DNA of 20,188 nucleotides, taken from assembly GCA_002439605.1 (NCBI GenBank), contig DJOI01000061.1, positions 1-20,188 of the forward strand, in the 5' to 3' direction. The notes below the pieces were generated by a model, which was not told the DNA's origin, did not search any database, and worked only from the letters and a program-made list of their open reading frames with translations. Positions 14,593 through 20,188 of this stretch are shown one piece after another. Source of the stretch: Candidatus Segatella mututuai (GTDB taxonomy: Bacteria; Bacteroidota; Bacteroidia; Bacteroidales; Bacteroidaceae). Within the stretch, counting starts at the first letter, position 1. The number at the start of each line of letters is the position of its first letter. The position numbers and the translations under genes were made by a program.

Positions 14593-15186
14593 TTACTTGG
14601 CAAACCAAGCGTGGATGGCAGTGTCGTAACGAGAGCTTACGCTGAAGGCCCGCTCTGCAAACATCTTGCGATCCTCGATGTCGGTCTCGGCTCCCTTCTT
14701 CTTGAGGATGTCGAGGAGCACGCTGTACTCAGCCTTGCTTGGCACGATGACCACGTCCTTGAAGTTCTTGGCCCCGGCACGAATCAAAGAGATGCCACCT
14801 ATGTCGATCTTCTCGATGATGCCGGCGTCGCTCGCACCGCTCGCCACGGTCTGCTCGAATGGATAGAGGTCGACGATGACGAGGTCGATGGCTGGAATCT
14901 CGTATTCCTCCATCTGCTTCTGGTCGCCCTCGTTGTCGCGGCGAGCCAAGATGCCTCCAAATATTTTAGGGTGAAGAGTCTTCACACGACCACCGAGGAT
15001 AGATGGGTATGTGGTGACATCCTCCACTTTCTGACATTCATAACCGAGGGACTCGATGAACTTCTGAGTACCACCAGTGCTCAGGAACTTGACCCCCTCT
15101 TCGTTCAACTTGGCGAGCAACTCGTCCAAGCCATCCTTGTGGAAGACAGACACCAAAGCAGTCTTGATTTTCTTTGTTTCAGCCAT
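14593..15186 (-). CDS. stand-alone IMP cyclohydrolase (PurH N-terminal domain only)
   Basis: This 197-residue protein matches the N-terminal MGS-like IMP cyclohydrolase half of PurH, which closes FAICAR to IMP in the last purine step. Seen: TALVSVFHKDGLDELLAKL, KFLSTGGTQKFIESLG, VEDVTTYPSILGGRVKTLHP, the K-x-F-G-G-I-L-A-R-R segment, DLVIVDLYPFEQTV, EKIDIGGISLIRAGAKNF and RYDTAIHAWFAK. Ordinary PurH runs on for about 310 residues of AICAR transformylase; here the stop comes right at the domain boundary and nothing downstream codes for the second half. The catalytic-domain motifs are all intact and the promoter is excellent, so this looks like a functional split gene, not debris. The transformylase must then be encoded elsewhere. 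Confidence 0.9.
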   Translation of the reverse strand: MAETKKIKTALVSVFHKDGLDELLAKLNEEGVKFLSTGGTQKFIESLGYECQKVEDVTTYPSILGGRVKTLHPKIFGGILARRDNEGDQKQMEEYEIPAIDLVIVDLYPFEQTVASGASDAGIIEKIDIGGISLIRAGAKNFKDVVIVPSKAEYSVLLDILKKKGAETDIEDRKMFAERAFSVSSRYDTAIHAWFAK

Positions 15187-15271
15187 TGACTATTGATATT
15201 TTGAATAGAGTTTTACCTACTATTGAGTTCCACTTACCGAGCCGCTTTTACCCGACCCTTGAAATATGGCG

Positions 15272-15303
15272 CAAAAATACAAAGAATATTTGAAACCACC
15301 AAA
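15272..15303 (-). promoter_or_regulatory. consensus promoter of the cyclohydrolase-mre locus
   Basis: On the minus strand: TTTG (15303-15300), 20 bases, TATTTTTG (15279-15272). Both elements match the Bacteroidetes consensus exactly. Transcription would start near 15265, leaving a leader of about 80 bases before the ATG at 15186. No purine riboswitch fold was recognised in that leader. Confidence 0.85.
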
Positions 15304-15366
15304 TTTCAACGTGTGATAATTACATATTTTAAGGGATATTTGCGATAAGTCAAGAAACAGGTTGCT

Positions 15367-15645
15367 TTCTGACGCTGACACTGACAGTCCAATTTTCCGC
15401 TTCCCCCACTTTCACTTTTCTCCTTCAACATTGTTGCGAGATGTTTTTTGCCGAGAGTGTGTCTTGCCAAGAGATTTTTCTAAGGCGAGAGACGAAGCGA
15501 GGATTAAAAGCAAAGAATTGTTAATAATATTTTTATATTTATATATATATTTATTTATATATATATAAATATAAACTTTCTCTATCACCCTTTTCCCTCG
15601 GAAGGGGAGAAGCGGAAAATTGGACTGTCAGTGTCAGCGTCAGAA
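15367..15645. repeat. 279-base element with perfect 37-base inverted ends
   Basis: The left end (15367-15403) begins TTCTGACGCTGACACTGACA and the right end (15609-15645) is its exact inverted complement over all 37 bases. The match goes on for 4 more after one mismatch. The interior of 205 bases has no convincing gene. It holds degenerate repeats around 15435-15500 (TTGCGAGA, TTGCCGAGAG, TTGCCAAGAG, GGCGAGAG) and an A/T-only hairpin (15532-15575). No clear target-site duplication flanks it. It lies between two opposed promoters (15272-15303 leftward, 15777-15808 rightward). It could be a non-autonomous mobile element (MITE) or an invertible segment. No transposase or recombinase gene is seen in the window. 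Confidence 0.85.
15532..15575. repeat. 19-base all-A/T perfect hairpin inside the element
   Basis: Positions 15532-15550 and 15557-15575 are perfect inverted arms made only of A and T, with a TTATTT loop. Such a tract extrudes easily as a cruciform in supercoiled DNA. It sits near the right end of the 15367-15645 element. Confidence 0.8.
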
Positions 15646-15776
15646 TTTTTGGGGATAAAACATAGGATTACGAGCCATAACTTATAGTCTTCTTCCCCAC
15701 AAAACTATGAGTAAGGAAATTCAACTACACCTTTTAGCCATCTCTGCAGAAAATCGCAGATTATCACATACTAAAA

Positions 15777-15808
15777 TTTGGCAGTTTCAAAAAAAAGTCG
15801 TATCTTTG
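15777..15808 (+). promoter_or_regulatory. consensus promoter of the TonB-domain/radical SAM operon
   Basis: TTTG (15777-15780), exactly 20 bases, then TATCTTTG (15801-15808): a perfect Bacteroidetes -33/-7 pair. Transcription should begin near 15815, about 75 bases before the ATG at 15890. The stretch 15646-15776 holds no gene that I can support; a weak hairpin TCTGC/GCAGA is at 15743-15760. Confidence 0.85.
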
Positions 15809-15889
15809 CCGCAACTAAACACCGCCCGATCCAATGGTCGCAATCCTTTCACAGAATCCAAAGGAAATATTCACTAAAAACGAGGAACT

Positions 15890-16705
15890 ATGGCAACAAG
15901 AGGACGTAACATCTGCAACACGCTCAAGGCCATCCGCAAGCAGATAGCGGATGCCAACGGCATAGAGTATTCGCCCGAGGAATGCCACTTCAATGGCGAA
16001 TGCAAGGGAACTTGCCCGAAATGCGAGCAAGACGTGAGGGACTTGGAGCATGAGCTGCGACTCCGAGAGACGGCAGGGAAAGCCATCAAGGTCGCAGGCA
16101 TCGCCGCAGGACTCGTCGCCATGACCGCTTGTTCGGATGGTAAGCCACAGCGAAATGTCCCTAACACTCCCGAAAGTCAGCCAACAGCCTTGCAAGAAGA
16201 TTCGATCGACCCAACAATGATGAACGGAGAAATCGACCATACCAAGCCTATCAAGCAAGTAATCGTCAAAAAGTTTACCCCACCGAAAGAAGACATGACC
16301 AGAGGTGCAGCCCCTGTCATAAGAAAAGACAAGCAAGACAAGGCCATCGTTACCCACCCCGCCATTGCCGCAGACTCCACCGAGAACAGCAAGATATTTG
16401 GCGCAATGGAGGAAATGGCATCATTTCCTGGCGGTAGAGCCGCTTGCATGCAATACATCGCAGATAACATACGTGCTCCAAAGGAATGCCTCGAAGGCAT
16501 AGCTTCAGGTAGAGTTATCCTTGGCTTCACCGTCAACGAGGACGGAAGTCTGAGCGACATCAAGGTGATGAGAAGCCTTACACCAGCCCTCGACGAGGAA
16601 GCCATTCGAGTGGTGAAAAGTATGCCGAAGTGGAATCCTGCCAAGCAAAACGGCAAAGCCATCAAATCAAAATTCACACTCCCTGTCACTTTTCGCTGGC
16701 AATAA
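15890..16705 (+). CDS. TonB C-terminal-domain protein with N-terminal five-cysteine region
   Basis: This 271-residue protein has an unusual build. Residues 1-60 are cytosolic-looking and cysteine-rich: C9, then C32, C38, C42, C45 in ECHFNGECKGTCPKCEQDV. C38-C42-C45 has CX3CX2C spacing, the same as a radical SAM cluster motif. Residues 63-80 are a hydrophobic helix ending MTAC (C81), either a membrane anchor or an internal lipobox. A polar linker with one short TPP stretch follows (about 82-178). Residues 179-271 are a TonB C-terminal domain (FPGGRAACMQYIADNIRAP, GRVILGFTVNEDGSLSDIKV, LDEEAIRVVKSMPKWNPAKQ). No exbB, exbD or receptor is adjacent and there is no long proline-rich spanner, so classical TonB energy transfer is doubtful. 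AGGAA lies before the ATG. The radical SAM gene follows 12 bases on and is surely co-transcribed. Confidence 0.85.
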   Translation: MATRGRNICNTLKAIRKQIADANGIEYSPEECHFNGECKGTCPKCEQDVRDLEHELRLRETAGKAIKVAGIAAGLVAMTACSDGKPQRNVPNTPESQPTALQEDSIDPTMMNGEIDHTKPIKQVIVKKFTPPKEDMTRGAAPVIRKDKQDKAIVTHPAIAADSTENSKIFGAMEEMASFPGGRAACMQYIADNIRAPKECLEGIASGRVILGFTVNEDGSLSDIKVMRSLTPALDEEAIRVVKSMPKWNPAKQNGKAIKSKFTLPVTFRWQ

Positions 16706-16717
16706 AAAGCAAAAGCT

Positions 16718-17344
16718 ATGTCCAACAAGCCCATTTCCGCCCCACTCATTTGCATCGACCGCCACCGCCTCACGATAGACGGCGAGGGAGTCACCACGCT
16801 CGTGGCATTCCATGGTTGCCCTCTCCATTGCAAGTATTGCCTCAATCCCCATTGCCTATACCCCAACGGCATATGGCAGGAGATGGACACGGAGTTATTG
16901 ATGATGAACGTGGAGATGGACCATCTCTATTTCTTGGCGACAGGAGGAGGCATCTGCTTCGGAGGAGGCGAACCGCTCTTGCGAAGCTCGTTCATCAAGG
17001 TTTTTTGCGAGCAATGCCCTGAGGAATGGAGCTTTACGATGGAAACAAGCCTCAACGTGCCACGCCATCACTTGGAGGAAGTAGCCCCCTACATCGACTC
17101 CTTCATCATCGACATCAAGGACATGAACCCCGCCATCTACCGAGCCTACACTGGCAAGGACAACCTGCAAGTCATCGCCAACCTCGCCTGGCTCTCCACT
17201 CATGCCAAACACAAGGAGCGCACCATCATCCGTCTTCCCCTCATCCCCAGTTTCAACACCGAGGAGGACAGGAGGCACAGCCGAGAGGTCTTGGAGCAAA
17301 TGGGCTTTGAGCATTTCGATGAGTTCGAGTATGTATTAAGATAG
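16718..17344 (+). CDS. radical SAM protein, glycyl-radical-activase-like
   Basis: This 208-residue enzyme uses a [4Fe-4S] cluster and SAM to make a radical. The cluster motif is C34-x3-C38-x2-C41 (GCPLHCKYC), the SAM-binding GGGEP is at residues 82-86, and a FIIDIKDM strand and RLPLIPSFN follow, as in pyruvate formate-lyase activase and NrdG. At 208 residues it is shorter than PflA (about 245) and has no added ferredoxin-like cluster domain. Pfl, Nrd and other glycyl radical enzymes are absent from the neighbourhood. Its only partner is the cysteine-rich TonB-domain protein 12 bases upstream, which is therefore the obvious candidate substrate or cofactor. The start at 16718 gives a full N-terminus. 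The unit ends at the terminator 17394-17436. Confidence 0.88.
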   Translation: MSNKPISAPLICIDRHRLTIDGEGVTTLVAFHGCPLHCKYCLNPHCLYPNGIWQEMDTELLMMNVEMDHLYFLATGGGICFGGGEPLLRSSFIKVFCEQCPEEWSFTMETSLNVPRHHLEEVAPYIDSFIIDIKDMNPAIYRAYTGKDNLQVIANLAWLSTHAKHKERTIIRLPLIPSFNTEEDRRHSREVLEQMGFEHFDEFEYVLR

Positions 17345-17393
17345 AAAGCGTATTATGCGTTTTTTGCATATCACTCGCCTATTACACACAACA

Positions 17394-17436
17394 AAAGCCC
17401 TAAGTCTCAGAACAATACTCCGAGACTTAGGGCTTT
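17394..17436. terminator. bidirectional terminator
   Basis: AAAGCCCTAAGTCTC (17394-17408) pairs perfectly over 15 bases with GAGACTTAGGGCTTT (17422-17436). The A run on the left and the T run on the right let it work on both strands, between the convergent radical SAM and cupin genes. Confidence 0.88.
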
Positions 17437-17465
17437 CAAATTATTGGGATTTTTATAGCATTATC

Positions 17466-17915
17466 TTACCACTCCACTTTCTCGTTCAAGATAACGCCAT
17501 CAGTGGCATCCTCCTGAGTGAAAGTAGCACCACGATACTGCACGCAGAGCATCACCAATGGTTCGGTACCATTGTTGCGAACGGAGCGCTTGCCGGCAGG
17601 AGCCACTCTTACCACGCTTCCCTCTGTGATAGGGAACACCTTGCCATCCACCTGGAACTCGCCCTTGCCACTGAGGAAGAAATACAACTCCTCGTGGTTC
17701 TTGTGGGTATGGAGGAAGCCTGTCTCTGTGCCAGGAGCGAACGACTGGAAGGAGAACTCACCACCCGTTGCGCCAACCAATGCGCCTCCGAATACCTTGC
17801 CAGGGATTTTAATATCTGGACCCATCTCCAACACGTACTCGTTCAAATCGCTCAACTTGCCGAAATCTACGGCTGTCACATTCTCTGCCTTGATAATAGT
17901 CTTTGTCTCTTTCAT
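17466..17915 (-). CDS. cupin-domain protein
   Basis: This 149-residue, single cupin-2 beta-barrel shows motif 1 as GFLHTHKNHEELYFFLSGKG, giving metal ligands H69, H71 and E75 in the usual HxH-x3-E spacing. In motif 2 (GSVVRVAPAGKRSVRN) the usual metal-binding His is replaced by Arg110, so a metal site would have three protein ligands at most, and the activity may differ from that of classical cupin enzymes. Reaction and substrate are unknown. It has its own promoter (17990-18021) and is divergent from an HxlR-family regulator. Redox- or electrophile-responsive HxlR proteins often control such small enzymes, so a detoxification role is a reasonable guess. Confidence 0.88.
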   Translation of the reverse strand: MKETKTIIKAENVTAVDFGKLSDLNEYVLEMGPDIKIPGKVFGGALVGATGGEFSFQSFAPGTETGFLHTHKNHEELYFFLSGKGEFQVDGKVFPITEGSVVRVAPAGKRSVRNNGTEPLVMLCVQYRGATFTQEDATDGVILNEKVEW

Positions 17916-17989
17916 TGCTTAAAATATTTAATCTTGTTCTTTTTAAAATTTTGTTATTCCGACTGGCACCTTGCCATCGTTTGACGGTG

Positions 17990-18021
17990 CAAAAGTACTA
18001 CGATTTTTCCATTCCTGCAAG
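17990..18021 (-). promoter_or_regulatory. promoter of the cupin gene
   Basis: On the minus strand: CTTG (18021-18018), 20 bases, TACTTTTG (17997-17990). The -7 is a perfect TAnnTTTG and the -33 has 3 of 4 bases. The leader is about 70 bases. Confidence 0.75.
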
Positions 18022-18037
18022 AGGAAACTTCTGCGTT

Positions 18038-18060
18038 GGTTACTTACCCAGAGGTAACTA
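18038..18060. promoter_or_regulatory. likely HxlR operator between cupin and hxlR genes
   Basis: GGTTACTTACC (18038-18048) is followed by GGTAACTA (18053-18060), that is, the half site GTTAC and its inverse 10 bases apart. The same 7-mer GTTACTT recurs at 18140-18146 in the hxlR -7 region. The first pair is just upstream of the cupin -33, fitting an activator site. The second copy overlaps the hxlR -7, fitting autorepression. Confidence 0.45.
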
Positions 18061-18141
18061 TTGTTGATTATCAAGCACAAAGATTTTAGCGATTTAAAAT
18101 ACTTTAACTTAGGAAAGCAGCAATAATTCGAGAAAGTTAGT

Positions 18142-18149
18142 TACTTTTG
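18142..18149 (+). promoter_or_regulatory. -7 element of the hxlR gene
   Basis: TACTTTTG matches TAnnTTTG exactly, 27 bases before the ATG at 18177. No TTTG is found at -33, so it may be weak or regulated. It overlaps a GTTACTT half site. Confidence 0.55.
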
Positions 18150-18176
18150 CATACTAATATTGAAAATAAAGCAATT

Positions 18177-18539
18177 ATGAGCAATCAGATAACAGATAAA
18201 ATCATCCAAGACTGCCCCATCCGCAATGTCTTGGCACACATTTGCGGCAAGTGGTCGTTGCTGGTCATCTACGTGATGCACCAACACGAGAGCATTCGCT
18301 TCAACGCCCTCAACCGAGCCATCCCCGACATCTCGCAGAAGGTGCTGACCTCCACCCTCCGCTCGTTGGAGGCAGATGGTTTCGTCACCCGGAAAGTCTA
18401 TGCAGAAGTGCCGCCTAGGGTGGAATACGCCCTTACCGACCGTGCCCGCTCTTTCCTTCCCTTGGTGGAAAGCATGATAACATGGGCTAAAAGCAACATG
18501 GCGGGGATATTGAAGGACAGAAGCAAAGCGATGGCTTAA
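18177..18539 (+). CDS. HxlR-family winged-helix transcriptional regulator
   Basis: This 120-residue protein has the HxlR/MarR-like fold: QDCPIRNVLAHICGKWSLLV, then IRFNALNRAIPDISQKVLTS (HTH recognition helix), TLRSLEADGFVTRKVYAEVP and RVEYALTDRA (wing). C13 is in the conserved CP..-x-GKW position where several HxlR regulators (such as YodB and HypR of Bacillus) sense thiol stress; a second Cys, C23, is ten residues on. The ATG at 18177 is preferred over an upstream TTG at 18147 that overlaps the -7. It is divergent from the cupin gene, its probable target. No clear terminator follows. Confidence 0.88.
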   Translation: MSNQITDKIIQDCPIRNVLAHICGKWSLLVIYVMHQHESIRFNALNRAIPDISQKVLTSTLRSLEADGFVTRKVYAEVPPRVEYALTDRARSFLPLVESMITWAKSNMAGILKDRSKAMA

Positions 18540-18568
18540 ACAAGGCGAAGGCTTAAGCAGCACAAATG

Positions 18569-18639
18569 GACATTCAGCCATTTTGTCTGAAATCTTATTC
18601 AAAAAAGCGACAAACGCCTCATTTTCAAGACATTTTGTC
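18569..18639 (+). promoter_or_regulatory. paired GACA/TGTC sites upstream of the sigma-54-like promoter
   Basis: GACA-N11-TGTC (18569-18587) and GACATTTTGTC (18629-18639) share the core CATTTTGTC followed by A/T-GAAA. The first is centred about 100 bases before the predicted start site, a usual place for a sigma-54 activator. The stretch 18540-18897 contains no gene that I can support. Confidence 0.35.
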
Positions 18640-18653
18640 AGAAAATCATATCT

Positions 18654-18669
18654 CGGCACGTAATTCGCT
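18654..18669 (+). promoter_or_regulatory. sigma-54-like promoter for clpB
   Basis: CGGCACGTAATTCGCT closely matches the sigma-54 consensus TGGCACG-N4-TTGCA/T. The invariant GG (18655) and GC (18667) are exactly 12 bases apart; two flanking bases differ. No TAnnTTTG element occurs between here and clpB. The start would be near 18680, giving a leader of about 218 bases. Confidence 0.5.
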
Positions 18670-18787
18670 TAAATCTCCAACGAAAGCTGAAAGCTAAGAA
18701 TGAGAGCAAGGCTGAGAGCATGAGAAATGCTCGAAACCATCCCTCATGAAACTCTAGCAAGAAGCTTTCATCCACCGCTCTATCTGC

Positions 18788-18846
18788 GATGGAAGCAAAC
18801 ATCTTCCGATGACAAACAAACATCATTGGATGATGGAAGCAAACAT
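18788..18846 (+). repeat. 15-base direct repeats in the clpB leader
   Basis: GATGGAAGCAAACAT occurs at 18788-18802 and 18832-18846, 44 bases apart, with a decayed third copy starting at about 18809 (GATGACAAACAAACAT). Between them CATCAT-TGG-ATGATG (18821-18835) and GGAAG/CTTCC (18791-18807) can form hairpins. Upstream, GAGCAT-GAGAA-ATGCTC (18716-18732) is another hairpin. The leader RNA may be a regulatory structure, for instance a thermosensor. Confidence 0.55.
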
Positions 18847-18897
18847 TAAAAATAATAAATAACGAAAAATAATTAACTCAGAAAGGAGATTAAAGAT

Positions 18898-20188
18898 ATG
18901 ACATTCGACAAATTTACAATCAAGGCGCAAGAAGCGGTGCAAGCCGCCGTGAACACAGCGCAGCGAAATGGTCAGCAGACCATCGAACCGGTGCATCTTC
19001 TCAGCGGTATCATCGAGAAAGCACCTGATGTAACCAACTATATCTTCCAGAAGCTCGGCATGAACCCTCAACAGATCGACATGCTCTTGCGTCAGGAGAT
19101 GCAGCACCTGCCTCGTGTGCAGGGCGCTGGACAGCCATACCTCTCTAATGATACCAACCAGATTCTCATGGGCGCAGAGGACATGGCAAAGAAGATGGGC
19201 GATGAGTTCGTGAGCGTGGAGCCTATCCTGCTCGCCATCGTCAAAGGTAATTCTACCGCCGCTCGCATCCTCAAGGACGCTGGCGCCAACGAGAAGGACA
19301 TGCTCTCAGCCATCAAGGAGTTGAGACAAGGTCAAAACGTGAAGAGCCAGAGCGCCGACGAGAACTATCAGAGCCTCGAAAAGTACGCCAAGAACCTCGT
19401 GGAGCAAGCCAGAAGTGGCAAGCTCGACCCTGTTATCGGCCGTGACGAGGAGATTCGCCGTGTGCTTCAGATTCTGTCTCGCCGTACCAAGAACAACCCT
19501 ATCTTGATCGGTGAGCCTGGTACGGGTAAGACCGCCATCGTGGAGGGCTTGGCAGAGCGTATCGTCAGAGGCGACGTGCCTGAGAACTTGAAGAACAAGC
19601 AACTCTATTCGCTCGACATGGGCGCACTCGTGGCTGGTGCCAAATACAAGGGTGAGTTCGAGGAGCGCTTGAAGAGCGTCATCAAGGAGGTGACCAACGC
19701 CAACGGCAACATCATCCTCTTCATCGATGAGATTCATACCCTCGTGGGTGCAGGCGGTGGCGAGGGTGCCATGGATGCAGCCAACATCTTGAAGCCAGCC
19801 TTAGCTCGTGGCGAATTGAGAGCCATCGGTGCCACTACCCTCAACGAGTATCAGAAGTACTTCGAAAAGGACAAGGCATTGGAGCGTCGATTCCAAACCG
19901 TGATGGTCAACGAGCCTGACGAGGTGGATGCCATCAGCATCCTCCGTGGTATCAAGGAGCGTTACGAGAACCACCACAAGGTGCGTATCCAGGACGATGC
20001 TTGTATCGCAGCCGTCAAGCTATCAGAGCGTTACATATCTGATAGATTCCTCCCAGACAAGGCCATCGACTTGATGGATGAAGCCGCCGCAAAACTCCGT
20101 ATGGAGCGTGACTCCGTGCCTGAGGAGCTCGACGAGATAACCCGTCACTTGAAGCAACTCGAAATAGAGCGCGAGGCCATCAAGCGTG
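18898..20188 (+). CDS. clpB: ATP-dependent disaggregase ClpB (5' part, cut by window end)
   Basis: The frame starts at ATG 18898 and stays open to the window end (430 codons seen; full ClpB is about 860). It is a hexameric AAA+ chaperone that, with DnaK, pulls aggregated proteins apart after stress. Seen: the Clp N domain (MTFDKFTIKAQEAVQAAVNT, the Q-T-I-E-P-V-H-L-L motif), LDPVIGRDEEIRRVLQIL, the first Walker A GEPGTGKT (residues 205-212), the pore-loop AKYKGEFEERLK, Walker B ILFIDEIHT (D277, E278), and the arginine finger region ALERRF (R330, R331). The seen part ends in the start of the coiled-coil M domain. A strong Shine-Dalgarno AAAGGAG lies 9 bases before the ATG, unusual in this window and in keeping with high expression. 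Its promoter region looks sigma-54-like. Confidence 0.95.
   Translation, partial: MTFDKFTIKAQEAVQAAVNTAQRNGQQTIEPVHLLSGIIEKAPDVTNYIFQKLGMNPQQIDMLLRQEMQHLPRVQGAGQPYLSNDTNQILMGAEDMAKKMGDEFVSVEPILLAIVKGNSTAARILKDAGANEKDMLSAIKELRQGQNVKSQSADENYQSLEKYAKNLVEQARSGKLDPVIGRDEEIRRVLQILSRRTKNNPILIGEPGTGKTAIVEGLAERIVRGDVPENLKNKQLYSLDMGALVAGAKYKGEFEERLKSVIKEVTNANGNIILFIDEIHTLVGAGGGEGAMDAANILKPALARGELRAIGATTLNEYQKYFEKDKALERRFQTVMVNEPDEVDAISILRGIKERYENHHKVRIQDDACIAAVKLSERYISDRFLPDKAIDLMDEAAAKLRMERDSVPEELDEITRHLKQLEIEREAIKR

Noticed and set aside
15187..15271. Purine riboswitch in the cyclohydrolase leader
   Set aside because: The leader of about 80 bases is AT-rich without the three-helix pattern or conserved loops of a purine aptamer.
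15362..15568. 68-codon frame inside the inverted-repeat element
   Set aside because: It starts outside the left end, crosses the repeat and ends in the A/T palindrome as poly I/Y/L; not a believable protein.
15707..15877. 56-codon frame before the TonB-domain gene
   Set aside because: It runs through the perfect promoter at 15777-15808, has no ribosome site and no family resemblance.
15890..16705. Reading the TonB-domain protein as a classical TonB
   Set aside because: There is no exbB/exbD, no long proline-rich spanner and an unusual cysteine N-terminus. Only the C-terminal domain supports the name.
18141..18659. 172-codon minus-strand frame opposite hxlR
   Set aside because: Antisense to a clear HxlR protein; it crosses the sigma-54-like promoter and has no known motif.
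1..20188. tRNA, rRNA or CRISPR array
   Set aside because: No cloverleaf with a TTC loop, no rRNA-like segment and no set of evenly spaced repeats with varying spacers was seen.

Overview
The window looks like chromosome from a Bacteroidales bacterium, most likely Prevotella/Segatella or a close relative. The evidence is direct. It carries the Bacteroidetes lipoprotein GldH, a RicT/PSP1 protein next to holB, the cell-shape order mreB-mreC-mreD-mrdA-rodA beside a purH-type gene, and several promoters of the Bacteroidetes housekeeping type (TTTG, about 20 bases, TAnnTTTG). Most genes lack a Shine-Dalgarno sequence. The genus is an inference; the phylum is firm.

Layout. 1-1300: a divergent regulatory module. 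A LuxR-type HTH protein with a cysteine cluster and a small HTH-like protein run leftwards, and an HTH/coiled-coil regulator runs rightwards. Two 22-base operator-like repeats lie between them. 1300-2500: a 187-base stretch that may fold as RNA and ends at a strong terminator, then a lone lipoprotein. 2542-4002 (minus): a sugar/H+ symporter very like XylE. 4128-8272 (plus): metF, holB, ricT and gldH, a probable operon closed by a strong bidirectional terminator. 8367-15186 (minus): the cell-elongation locus. It starts from an excellent promoter with a stand-alone IMP cyclohydrolase (the N-terminal half of PurH only) and continues with mreB, mreC, mreD, mrdA (PBP2) and rodA. The products build the elongasome: MreB filaments, the MreC/MreD bridge, the RodA glycosyltransferase and the PBP2 transpeptidase.

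15367-15645 is a 279-base element with perfect 37-base inverted ends and an internal 19-base all-A/T hairpin: a MITE-like element or an invertible segment. Next comes a two-gene operon with a perfect promoter. It encodes a TonB-C-terminal-domain protein with an N-terminal five-cysteine region, and a small radical SAM enzyme of the activase type. No glycyl radical enzyme is nearby. This pair is the best candidate in the window for a poorly described system.

17466-18539: a cupin and an HxlR-family regulator, divergent, with GTTAC-type half sites between them. 18540-18897: a long non-coding leader with a sigma-54-like promoter, paired GACA/TGTC palindromes and 15-base direct repeats. It leads into clpB, which is cut by the window end.
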